A stretch of DNA of 64,000 bases from Microbacterium sp. SL75 (GTDB lineage Bacteria; Actinomycetota; Actinomycetes; Actinomycetales; Microbacteriaceae), in NCBI RefSeq assembly GCF_026625865.1, contig NZ_CP113067.1:1612001-1676000 (forward strand), read 5' to 3'. The notes below the pieces were generated by a model. That model did not search any database. It had not been told where the DNA came from and worked only from the letters and a program-made list of their open reading frames with translations. The translations under genes and the position numbers were made by a program. This document shows, piece after piece, positions 8,240 through 15,809 of the stretch (position 1 is the first letter of the stretch; each line of letters opens with the position of its first letter).

Positions 8240-9574
8240 TCAGGCCAGACCGGACGAGATGACCGCGAGGGGCAGGAGCGCTGCCAGGACGAGCAGCTCG
8301 GCGGTGTCGGCGAGGCGGATCAGCCGCAGGCGCGTCTTGGGGGCGAGCAACGTGACGGTGACGACGCAGACGGTGGCGATGGCCAGGACGACGAGGATGC
8401 CCACACGCAGACCCGGCTGGGCGAGCGAGGCCACGACCCCGGCCACGACGAGACCGATGATGCCGGTGGCCATGACGGTGAGCACGCCGGAGCGGGCGAA
8501 GGTCTGGCGCGAGGGGAACATCATGCCCGCGAACGCCAGGGCGCACACGAGAGCGCCGGTGGCGTTCTGCGCGGCGACGAGAGGAGTCGCCACCAGGATG
8601 GCGGCGGCCAGGGCCAGGCGCAGTCCCATCAGGACGCGCTTGCCCTGTGCCACGCGGGCGGCCACGTCGTCGGCGTCGATCGGCTGCGGGTCGGCGAACA
8701 TCTCGGCGTCGCTCTGGGGCGACACCACGCGAAGACGCGTGGTGCCGATGGCCAGCCAGGGCAGCGCCCCCGCGAGCGTGGCGACGACGCCGACCATCAG
8801 GGTCCAGACGGTGGGGGCGGGAAAGAAGGCGGCGAGGGTTCCGGTGACGCCCAACGCTCCGCCGGCAACGAGGGGCGCGAGCTGCAGCTCGGCCCGCTCC
8901 CGGGTGAGGGCGAGCGAGACACCCGCGATGACGAAGGCTCCGCCGCCGGCGGCGGCCATCGGCAATCCCCACATGTCGAGGGAGGCGGGCATCGCGATGA
9001 AGCCGGCGACGGCGGCGAAGAGGGATGCCGCCATCCCCAGGCCCTGACCTGCCTCGCGCTGGCCGAGTCGTGAGACGACCGCCGAGACGACGAGCAGCAC
9101 GACGGCTCCGCCGCCCGCGACGAGAGCGCCGAAGGGGAGGGCGCGACCGGCCGCGAGCAGGAGGACGGCGCACACGCCGAGCAGCGCGAGGCTGACCGCG
9201 AGGGCTGTGCGCGCGTTGTCGCGGGTGGTCCAGGGACGGTTCTGCTGGCTGGTGGCGTCGATGACGGCCTCGACGATGTCGTCGTAGACGCGCGGTTGGG
9301 CGACGAGACCTCCGCGCACGAGGGTCAGCACTTCGCCGTCGACGATGCCCTGCGCCGCGGCCCCGCGAGACGGGTCGACGCTGGTGCCGTCCGAGCGCTG
9401 GAGCGCGTACCCCGCCGAGGTCATCGACGGATCGAGCACGCCGAGGGACCGGGCGAAGCCCGGGAGGAACTCGATCACCGGCACCTGCGCCGGAATCGCA
9501 ATGTCGAGCCTGCGTCCCTCGCTCTGCACCGACAGCCGCAGCAGCGCTCGTGTCGCATTCATGACGTCAGCCAT
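8240..9574 (-). CDS. eccD: Type VII secretion integral membrane protein EccD
   Basis: A 444-aa protein with a ubiquitin-like N-terminal domain of about 85 residues (RALLRLSVQSEGRRLDIAIP onward) and about 11 hydrophobic helices from residue 112 to the end, the standard EccD plan. In ESX complexes EccD dimers form a barrel beside the EccC stalk and EccB. The ATG at 9574 is preceded by an AG-rich stretch. It is the first of three tightly spaced secretion genes and follows a WXG100 pair by 77 bases. A second, quite different EccD-like gene starts at 14445 on the other strand, which is unusual for one locus. Confidence 0.93.
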   Translation of the reverse strand: MADVMNATRALLRLSVQSEGRRLDIAIPAQVPVIEFLPGFARSLGVLDPSMTSAGYALQRSDGTSVDPSRGAAAQGIVDGEVLTLVRGGLVAQPRVYDDIVEAVIDATSQQNRPWTTRDNARTALAVSLALLGVCAVLLLAAGRALPFGALVAGGGAVVLLVVSAVVSRLGQREAGQGLGMAASLFAAVAGFIAMPASLDMWGLPMAAAGGGAFVIAGVSLALTRERAELQLAPLVAGGALGVTGTLAAFFPAPTVWTLMVGVVATLAGALPWLAIGTTRLRVVSPQSDAEMFADPQPIDADDVAARVAQGKRVLMGLRLALAAAILVATPLVAAQNATGALVCALAFAGMMFPSRQTFARSGVLTVMATGIIGLVVAGVVASLAQPGLRVGILVVLAIATVCVVTVTLLAPKTRLRLIRLADTAELLVLAALLPLAVISSGLA

Positions 9575-9651
9575 CTGCGGCCCCCTCTTTCCGGACCGAA
9601 GCCCCCTGCGGTCAGACCCCGAAATCCTATCGGTGGGTCAGGGGTCGGATG

Positions 9652-9939
9652 TCAGTGGAAACGCGCCGCCGACGCACGATCAGCGGAGACGTAGTCGTCC
9701 GCGATCGAGTCGGTGGCGTTCGAGATGCGTTGGAGCACGTCGCGCATCTGCTCGAGCGTGGCGCTCCACTGCTGCTGCGCGTTGTTGTAGGCCGCCTGCG
9801 CGGCGCCCTCCCACTGTCCCCGCAGGCGAGCGACCTCGCTGTCGAGGCCGCCCAGGGTCGCGTCGATACGCGCACTCTCGGAGCGGAGTCGGGCAGCCGC
9901 AGCGTGCAGCGATTCGGGCGTGACACGGAAGTCGCTCAC
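9652..9939 (-). CDS. WXG100 family secretion substrate (copy 1, with YxxxD signal)
   Basis: A 95-aa, all-helical protein with the WXG-type hairpin QWEGAAQAAY in the middle and a C-terminal Y-V-S-A-D that fits the type VII YxxxD/E export signal. WXG100 proteins are secreted as helical hairpin dimers. The GTG start at 9939 overlaps the stop of the partner gene upstream (GTGA), so the two partners should be made in equal amounts. It resembles the product at 13525, with the same length, the same signal position and a similar last helix, indicating duplication of the pair. Confidence 0.9.
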   Translation of the reverse strand: MSDFRVTPESLHAAAARLRSESARIDATLGGLDSEVARLRGQWEGAAQAAYNNAQQQWSATLEQMRDVLQRISNATDSIADDYVSADRASAARFH

Positions 9940-10256
9940 GACTGGCCTCCCAGCATCGTTCCGAGACCGTGGATGGTCGTCCGGTGCTCCTCTTCGACGG
10001 CTTCCTGGTCGCGGGCCGTGGCCTGCAGCGCGGCACTGAGGGTGATGAGCACGTCGTTCAGCTTCCGCGCGCCCGCCGTCCACTCCTCGACGAGGACGCC
10101 GTACGAGCTCGCCGCGTCGCCCGACCAGTTGCCGCGCAGCTCGTCGAGTTCCGCGAGCACCCGCCTGGTGCTGTCGGCGATGTCGGCGTGCGCGCCGTTC
10201 ACCACCTCGGAGCCCCGGGCAAGGGCTCCCTCTTCCGCGGAAATGCGGTCAGACAT
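9936..10256 (-). CDS. WXG100-like partner protein (copy 1)
   Basis: A 106-aa, all-helical protein opening with SDRISAEEGALARGSEVV and containing the WXG-type turn RGNWSGDAASSY. No YxxxD/E signal is seen at its C-terminus, which fits the partner that is carried through export as part of the dimer. It overlaps the signal-bearing WXG100 gene by 4 bases. It resembles the product at 13842 (shared AxEGALxRG start and a similar helix after the turn). The ATG at 10256 has an AGGAG ribosome site a few bases upstream. Confidence 0.88.
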   Translation of the reverse strand: MSDRISAEEGALARGSEVVNGAHADIADSTRRVLAELDELRGNWSGDAASSYGVLVEEWTAGARKLNDVLITLSAALQATARDQEAVEEEHRTTIHGLGTMLGGQS

Positions 10257-10301
10257 GTCGTGTTCTCCTGTCGGAACCGTTCAGTGTGTCGAAAGACGTG
10301 A

Positions 10302-11705
10302 TCACTCGTCGCGTCCGCCGGCCTGGGCGTTCTCGGACCGGGGGCCGATCTCTTCATCGTCCTCCATGCGGGGCGCGATGGGACCGCCGAGCCCACGAGA
10401 TGCCTCGTCGCGACGGTCGGAGCGCGAGCCAGGTCCGCCCATTCCGCCGACGCCGCGGCTGCCGGCACCGGATCCTGCGCCGCGGGCTCCGCCTCCGGCG
10501 GCTCCGCCGCCAGCCGCGCCGCCGCCAGCCGTGCCGCCAGCGCGCATACCGGCACCCTTGGCCGTCGATGCCGCGGGTGCGCCGCCGCCGGCGGCACCGC
10601 CCATTCCGCCGACGCCGCGGGTTCCGAGGCCGGAGCCGGCTGCGGCGGTCTTGCCGAGCAGGCCGCCCGATCGCCCGGCTGCGCCGGATGCTGCCGTGCC
10701 GCCCGCACCGCTGAACAGGCTGCCGCCGGGAGCGCCCGCGCCACGCGCGATGCTGCCGAGTGCGGCCGCGCCGCCACCGCCGGCGATCAGGCCCGCACCG
10801 AGACCCGAGCCGATGCCCGCTCCCGCGCCGCCGGAACCGCCGAGCGAACCGCTTCCAGGTGCCGAGGGAATGACCCCGGGCAGATTCGGGGTGCCGATGA
10901 TCGAGCCGTCCGGAGTCGGCTCGGGCTTGATGGTGTCGAGGTCGATGATGGGGGTGTTGCCGTGGATCGGACCGTCAGGTCGTGGCCCGATGACCCCCGG
11001 CAGTGGCATCGCGTTGTACTCGGGCTGCGAGTTGCCATTGTCGTTGCCACCGGGGGTCGCGACGGGGGACGTGTCCCAGTCGGGGTACTGCTCGAAACTG
11101 CGTCCACCGGAGCGTCCGCCGCCTCCACCCCCGCCCCCACCGGTACCGCCTCCGGTTGGCTCGACGGTGTCAGTTTCGGAGAAGGTGAAGTTGAGTGGTG
11201 GGGGGTCGCTGACCTGGACGGCATCCATCTCGTCGGAGAAACCCTCCATAGCGGAGCGCGCGGCGGCCTCCCGTTGATCGGACAGATAGCCGTTGATCAG
11301 CCCGACGGCCCCCTCTCCCGCGAGGAAGGAGATCGGTCCCAGCATGAGAGTCGCGCCGGTAGCAGCGCCACGGACCGCAGCTTCCTGACCCCCGGAGAGC
11401 GAGCCGGAGGGGAGTGTGTCGAGCGCATCTCGCGCGCGTGATCGAACGTCGTTGGCTTGATCAAGCCGCTGAGCGAGCTCGTCCTCGACGTAGGTGACTT
11501 GCTGAGCGATCTGTCTCGCAGCGGCACTGAATCTCGCCCGAGCGGCAGATCCGGCCTCTCCTGTGATGCCGGGGTCGCTTGCGACGCGGTTCAGAACCTC
11601 CCGCAATGCGTTCAAGCCGTTGACGAGTGAGCCTCGCGTGGGAACGTCCCACGGCTGGCCTCCCTCGGCGAAGTTCGTCAAACGCTGTTCCCAGGTACCG
11701 GTCAC
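10302..11705 (-). CDS. Large Gly-rich protein, probable type VII secretion substrate
   Basis: A 467-aa protein in two parts. Residues 1-165 are alpha-helical, beginning WEQRLTNFAEGGQPWDVPTRG, with Y-V-E-D-E (about residue 72) matching the YxxxD/E type VII signal. The remainder is low-complexity Gly/Ala/Pro sequence with polyglycine and repeats such as RGVGGMGG, ending in an acidic-basic tail. This resembles a PPE-like or LXG-like layout (helical targeting domain plus long effector or surface tail), but I see no known toxin motif. The GTG start at 11705 overlaps the stop of the upstream subtilase-like gene, and the WXG100 pair follows, so it belongs to a substrate cassette. Function is inferred from context only. 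Confidence 0.7.
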   Translation of the reverse strand: MTGTWEQRLTNFAEGGQPWDVPTRGSLVNGLNALREVLNRVASDPGITGEAGSAARARFSAAARQIAQQVTYVEDELAQRLDQANDVRSRARDALDTLPSGSLSGGQEAAVRGAATGATLMLGPISFLAGEGAVGLINGYLSDQREAAARSAMEGFSDEMDAVQVSDPPPLNFTFSETDTVEPTGGGTGGGGGGGGGRSGGRSFEQYPDWDTSPVATPGGNDNGNSQPEYNAMPLPGVIGPRPDGPIHGNTPIIDLDTIKPEPTPDGSIIGTPNLPGVIPSAPGSGSLGGSGGAGAGIGSGLGAGLIAGGGGAAALGSIARGAGAPGGSLFSGAGGTAASGAAGRSGGLLGKTAAAGSGLGTRGVGGMGGAAGGGAPAASTAKGAGMRAGGTAGGGAAGGGAAGGGARGAGSGAGSRGVGGMGGPGSRSDRRDEASRGLGGPIAPRMEDDEEIGPRSENAQAGGRDE

Positions 11706-13006
11706 GGCGATGTCCCCTTTCTCGCCTTACGGCGTTGAGTGACGATGATGAGCACGGTGATGACCGCCGCGATGAGGACAAGGGCCACGATCCCGATGAC
11801 GGCCCACATCACGAGGGATGAGAAATCGAAACCGCTGGTCGGGCTGTCATCGGCGTATTGGTCGAAGCTTCGGCCTCGATCCGGAGCCACATATCCGTTC
11901 GTCTTAGCTGCCGCGATCTGATCGGCTGTCGGAAACCCTGCGCTCTTATTCATGAGAGGTGTCTCATCGGGGAACGTCGTCGGGTCGACGGCGAGCAGGG
12001 TAGGGAGCCACGCCGCTCCGTAGCCGAAACCGTCTTCCGTCCGAGAGGGCTCGTGTCGTTCGCCGTTCGTCGTCGCGAGCATCGCCTGGATCAGTTGATT
12101 TCCCGTGCTCTCCGGAAACTTCTGAGCCGCGAGCGCAAGCATGCCTGCGACTATGGGAGATGCATTCGACGACCCGGTGGCCGTCGCTGATCCGTCCCAC
12201 CCGGATTCGGTACCGATCTCTGGGAACCGGTCGCCCCCGGCGACCACGGTCGTTTGTGGAATGATCCAGGGTGATCCGTCCGCGCTGGTCTGTAAGGCTC
12301 CGTCCGGTCCGATCGCAGATACGGCGACGACCCCATTCAGCGAGTCTCCGCCATCGGTGATCGGTGCGCCGAGCAAGTCAGCGGCGCTGGGATTGGCCGT
12401 CGCAGAAACAAGTGCCACTCCCCGGGCGATGGCGTACGCGATGGCAGGTGCGTCCGCTTCGTGCCGCTCCATGCCTACCGCCGTGTAAACGATCTTCGCG
12501 CCGTCATCGACCGCGAGCTTGACGCCATAGCCCCACGCGGTCATATCCGTCTCGGTCGCTGAATCTGGGTAGCACGGGCGATCGTCCGGGCCGTACCCAT
12601 AGAAAGTGACCTCAGCGTCGGGAGCGATCCCGCGAACTCCCCCGGATCCTGTGCCGTTGCCGATGAGCAAAGCTGTCATTGTCGTGCCGTGACGTGTGCC
12701 CTTGTCGGGGTTGGTAGACGTCATCGAAGGGTGGTCCTTGCATACCGGCTTGTCCGAGATGCGCAAATTCTGCCCTTCAAACACCGGAAGGGACGGGTTG
12801 ATCTGCTCTTCCAGCACGGCCACCTTCACGCCGCGGCCGGTGATGCCCTCCGAATGCGCGGCATCAACGCCGTACTTGTCCCACCAGAAGTCGAGGCCGG
12901 TCGTCCCTGAGGTCGTCGCCGCCGAAGCCGGGGTCGCCGCGCTCAGAGATATGAACCCGGCGACGAGGAGAACTGCTCCGAACGTTCGGAGCGGATGCCG
13001 CTTCAC
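11702..13006 (-). CDS. Mycosin-like subtilase with altered catalytic Asp
   Basis: A 434-aa exported, membrane-anchored S8 family protein. It has a signal peptide (TFGAVLLVAGFISLSAATPASA), a subtilase domain, and a C-terminal transmembrane helix (about residues 399-424) with a basic tail, like a mycosin. His106 (TRHGTTM) and Ser280 (GSSNASPI) are in place and an oxyanion Asn is present (SATAN). The Asp position, however, reads V-A-V-L-E66-E, so Asp is replaced by Glu. The protein may be inactive, weak, or act as a structural mycosin. The GTG start at 13006 and the stop at 11702 each overlap a neighbour by 4 bases. By eye the GC content here (about 60-65%) is lower than in the secretion core, hinting at acquisition. 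Confidence 0.82.
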   Translation of the reverse strand: MKRHPLRTFGAVLLVAGFISLSAATPASAATTSGTTGLDFWWDKYGVDAAHSEGITGRGVKVAVLEEQINPSLPVFEGQNLRISDKPVCKDHPSMTSTNPDKGTRHGTTMTALLIGNGTGSGGVRGIAPDAEVTFYGYGPDDRPCYPDSATETDMTAWGYGVKLAVDDGAKIVYTAVGMERHEADAPAIAYAIARGVALVSATANPSAADLLGAPITDGGDSLNGVVAVSAIGPDGALQTSADGSPWIIPQTTVVAGGDRFPEIGTESGWDGSATATGSSNASPIVAGMLALAAQKFPESTGNQLIQAMLATTNGERHEPSRTEDGFGYGAAWLPTLLAVDPTTFPDETPLMNKSAGFPTADQIAAAKTNGYVAPDRGRSFDQYADDSPTSGFDFSSLVMWAVIGIVALVLIAAVITVLIIVTQRRKARKGTSP

Positions 13007-13398
13007 TGTAGGCCAAGGGCGCCGCGCACGCCGGCCTGCCCCCCGGCAGAGGCACCCGGCGAGACGCCCGCCGGAGGTGCCGTCGATGCCGCGTCGATGA
13101 TCGCCGTGACCTGTTGCGCGTCGCTCGCATTCATCTCGTCCCGCTCCTCCAACGTCTGAACGGCCTGCGAGAGGGCAGCTGCGTTCTGCGCGATGTATTG
13201 CCTCACCTCTTCGACACGTGCACCGAGTGTCTCGGCACGGGTGCGGAGAAGCTGCGTGAACTGGGAGGCCGCAGGCTCGGTTCCATTGCCGTCGACGACG
13301 CTGATGATGGTCGCTGCGGGGAGCTCGTCGCTTGTTTGAACGACTTTGCTCACGTTCGCGCGAACGAACTCGCTGTCGAGCCGAATGACGGAGCCCAT
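13003..13398 (-). CDS. Helical protein of the type VII secretion cassette, unknown function
   Basis: A 131-aa protein predicted largely helical: a first segment (DSEFVRANVSKVVQTSDELP), a second long helix with possible coiled coil (about residues 48-88), and a Pro/Gly/Ala-rich tail. It has no cysteine, no membrane segment and no clear YxxxD/E motif (Y-I-A-Q-N is the nearest). Size and helix content are like ESX-type chaperones or PE-like partners, and its coupling by a 4-base overlap to the mycosin-like gene suggests it works with that protein or with the Gly-rich substrate. I do not recognise a named family. Confidence 0.65.
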   Translation of the reverse strand: MGSVIRLDSEFVRANVSKVVQTSDELPAATIISVVDGNGTEPAASQFTQLLRTRAETLGARVEEVRQYIAQNAAALSQAVQTLEERDEMNASDAQQVTAIIDAASTAPPAGVSPGASAGGQAGVRGALGLQ

Positions 13399-13458
13399 AC
13401 TTCACTCATTTCTTCACGCGCGTGCGGCGAGCACGCGACGATGTTGCCGCGCGGAAAA

Positions 13459-13514
13459 CTTGCGGCGGCCCTCACGGGCCGCAAGAGCCGGCGGCCGCCT
13501 CAGCGACCGCCGGC
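13459..13514 (-). terminator. Tandem GC-rich hairpins separating the WXG100 pair from the substrate cassette
   Basis: Two hairpins follow each other: an 8-bp stem 13459-13466 with 13478-13485 (CTTGCGGC/GCCGCAAG), and an 8-bp stem 13487-13494 with 13507-13514 (GCCGGCGG/CCGCCGGC). They lie just after the stop of the WXG100 gene at 13525 in the direction of transcription. They probably limit read-through, so that the first WXG100 pair is made in excess over the downstream genes. Confidence 0.6.
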
Positions 13515-13524
13515 TCGAGACGAC

Positions 13525-13812
13525 TCAGACGAAGCGGCCGGCGGCGGACTTGTCGGTCGAGGTGTAGCCCTGAGCGATCTCGTCGGTCTTGCCGGCGATC
13601 TGCTGCAGGAGTTCGTTCAGACGCGTGATGGACTGGGTCCACTGGGCCTGGGCCTGGTCGTACGCGGTCTGGGCGTCACCATCCCACGAGGAGCGGAGGG
13701 CGTTGACCTGCGACTCGAGCTCGTCGAGGCGGGTGCGGATGCCGGAGGCACCGTTGCGGATCTGACCCGAGAGCGCGATGACCTGCTCGGGACGAACGGA
13801 CATGGACTGCAT
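13525..13812 (-). CDS. WXG100 family secretion substrate (copy 2, with YxxxD signal)
   Basis: A 95-aa helical protein (MQSMSVRPEQVIALSGQI at the start) with WXG-type turn SSWDGDAQTAY and C-terminal Y-T-S-T-D matching the YxxxD/E export signal. The ATG at 13812 is preferred: an AAGGAA ribosome site lies 6-7 bases upstream, though an ATG at 13803 is also possible. It follows its partner by 29 bases, and the pair leads the minus-strand secretion operon. The layout is like EsxA/EsxB at the head of an ESX operon. It is clearly related to the product at 9652. Confidence 0.92.
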   Translation of the reverse strand: MQSMSVRPEQVIALSGQIRNGASGIRTRLDELESQVNALRSSWDGDAQTAYDQAQAQWTQSITRLNELLQQIAGKTDEIAQGYTSTDKSAAGRFV

Positions 13813-13841
13813 GAGAGTTCCTTCTTTCGTGTCGAGCGGGG

Positions 13842-14153
13842 TCAGCCGAGCAGGGAGCCCAGGTTGCCGATGGTCTGCTGGTGCGACTCTTCCGACGCGG
13901 CCTGGTCGCGCTCGGTGCCGCGGAGGGCGTCCTCGAGCGTGACGAGCACGTTGTTGAGCTTGGTGGTCTCTTCGTTCCAACGCTGCATGAGCTGCGTGTA
14001 CGAACCGGCGGCTGCGCCGGTCCAGAAGCCGGCCACCTGGTCGAGTTCGGTGCGAACCTTGCGCACCTGCTCGTCGATGCCCGACTTGGCGGTGTTGACC
14101 GCTTCGGCCCCTCGACGAAGCGCACCCTCCTGGGCTGCGATGAGATCTGCCAC
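13842..14153 (-). CDS. WXG100 family partner protein (copy 2)
   Basis: A 103-aa helical protein starting MADLIAAQEGALRRGAEAV, with turn AGFWTGAAAGSY and no C-terminal export signal; it is the likely dimer partner of the following gene. It is the first gene of the minus-strand part of the locus, and its start is preceded by GAGG. Its resemblance to the product at 9936 shows that the whole pair, not one gene, was duplicated. Confidence 0.92.
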   Translation of the reverse strand: MADLIAAQEGALRRGAEAVNTAKSGIDEQVRKVRTELDQVAGFWTGAAAGSYTQLMQRWNEETTKLNNVLVTLEDALRGTERDQAASEESHQQTIGNLGSLLG

Positions 14154-14444
14154 TGTGTCTCCTCGATGTTCCTCCGGGCGCGCCCGGGCGTTGCGGATCG
14201 GTTACGCGCACGGGAATAGAGGACCCGCACACGGCGTCGGCGGAGGAACCGGAGCCCCCCACCGGACTTCGAACATACGTAAACCGGCCCCCCGGTTCAA
14301 GCCTCTTGCGCAATTTGAAAGATGACAAAACTCTCATCTTTATCCCCGGTGAACCGCGGAAAGGGCAACACGGGCCCGCGCGAGACGGATACGCTGGTGC
14401 GGTTGCGGCCCGTGGGCCGGAGGGCGCGAGAACGAGGGGGACCG
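14154..14444. promoter_or_regulatory. Divergent control region of the type VII locus with a perfect 8-bp dyad
   Basis: This 291-base gap between the two divergent halves of the secretion locus must hold both promoters. It contains a locally AT-rich stretch with a perfect inverted repeat AAAGATGA (14318-14325), 8-base spacer, TCATCTTT (14334-14341). The symmetry and size suit a dimeric regulator. A GC-rich dyad (ACCGG...CCGGT, about 14282-14296) lies beside it. I do not see convincing -35/-10 pairs. Confidence 0.5.
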
Positions 14445-15809
14445 TTGAGCGCGGAAGTGATGCAGGGGCGACGCGTCGCGTTGATCGACGGTGATTCCCG
14501 CTTCGATCTGGTGGTTCCGTTGCGAGCCCGCGTCGACGACGTGCTGCGCGCCGCCGGTTCCGACACCGCGCACGGCACTCGCGTGGTGGGCATCTCCGGC
14601 CGCGAGATCGACCGGGCGACCGTGATGACCTCGCTCGACGACGGCGTCATCCTCGTCCTCGTCGACCCCGGCGCCTCGTTGCCCGACGCCGTCGCTCGCG
14701 CCGCCGCGGCGCCGAACGCCAGGCGTGTCTCGGCCGTATGGTGGGTGCTCGCGGCGGGAGGCGGCATCCTGGCCCTGCTTCGTCTGGTCGGCGGTGACGG
14801 TCTGTCCCCCTCGGTGCGCGTGCCCGTTGCGATGCTGGCCCTTCTCGCGGCTCTCGTCGCGGGCGCCGTCTTCGCCCTGCGCGCTCGCTCGCGAACGGCG
14901 ATCCTCGCCCCCGTCGTGGGCGTCATCGCGTTGGCGTTCGGCGGCGGGGTCGCCGTCGTCCCGGGCCTTCCTGCCGCCGCCCCCCTCGTCGCGGTCTTCA
15001 CGGGGCTGCTCGCCGCCGCCGTCGTCGCCGGAGTCATCGGCGTGCTCGGGGCCACCGAGACGCTGCGCGCGCAGAGCCGTACCGCGACGATCGTCCTCGC
15101 GGTGCTCGCCGCCGTGTGGGCCCTCTCGCTGCTGATGCACCTCGATCCATCGGCGCCGGCGGCCGTGACTCTCGGCCTCGTGCCGGTCGCGCAACGCGTG
15201 CTGCAGTCGAGCCTCGTCGACGTGGCCCCGGGTACCTTCATCGACTACGGCCGCTTCCAAAGCACGCGGTGGACGGTGCGGCAGAACCTCCCCGACGAGG
15301 TGCGCACGATCGAAGCCGACGACGCCGACGCGCTGGTCGAGCGCTCCACGGCCCGCCTCACGATCGGCGTGGTGCTCCTGATCGCCGCCGGGGCTGCCAG
15401 TGCCTTCACCGCGCTGCCGACCTTCGACACCGACAACCCGGTCGTGCTCGGCGGGCGCATCGGGCTCGCCGCCACGGTCGTCCTCGCTCTCTTGCTCAGC
15501 TCGCGTCGCAGCACCGTGCCGTTCCTGCGCTGGGTGGAACGTCTGGGGGCTGCCGCCGTGGTGGTCGCCGTGCTGATGGCGTTGTTGCCGAGGGTGTCCT
15601 CCGACATGCTCGTCGTCTTCGCCGGCATCCTTCTGCTGGTCGGTCTCGGGTCTTCCCTGTTGGTCGTCCCGGTGGGTCGCGGCCTGCGTTCTCTCGGCTG
15701 GTCTCGCACCGGCGACATCTTCGAGGCGCTGGCCACGGCCCTGTCTCTTCCGGCGGGCATGCTCGCCGCCGGAGCGGTGGAGATCGCGCGTGCGATGATG
15801 GCGACATGA
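14445..15809 (+). CDS. Second, divergent EccD-like membrane protein
   Basis: A 454-aa protein with the same plan as EccD: an N-terminal ubiquitin-like domain of about 80 residues (GRRVALIDGDSRFDLVVPLR to ILVLVDPGAS) followed by about 11 transmembrane helices to the C-terminus. It is very different from the EccD at 8240 in sequence. The TTG start at 14445 is chosen because GAGGGGG lies just upstream; ATG 14460 is the alternative but has no well-placed ribosome site. Its stop overlaps the next start (ATGA). EccD is present in two copies per ESX unit, so this may be the partner subunit of a heterodimer. The assignment rests on topology and context. Confidence 0.72.
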   Translation: MSAEVMQGRRVALIDGDSRFDLVVPLRARVDDVLRAAGSDTAHGTRVVGISGREIDRATVMTSLDDGVILVLVDPGASLPDAVARAAAAPNARRVSAVWWVLAAGGGILALLRLVGGDGLSPSVRVPVAMLALLAALVAGAVFALRARSRTAILAPVVGVIALAFGGGVAVVPGLPAAAPLVAVFTGLLAAAVVAGVIGVLGATETLRAQSRTATIVLAVLAAVWALSLLMHLDPSAPAAVTLGLVPVAQRVLQSSLVDVAPGTFIDYGRFQSTRWTVRQNLPDEVRTIEADDADALVERSTARLTIGVVLLIAAGAASAFTALPTFDTDNPVVLGGRIGLAATVVLALLLSSRRSTVPFLRWVERLGAAAVVVAVLMALLPRVSSDMLVVFAGILLLVGLGSSLLVVPVGRGLRSLGWSRTGDIFEALATALSLPAGMLAAGAVEIARAMMAT

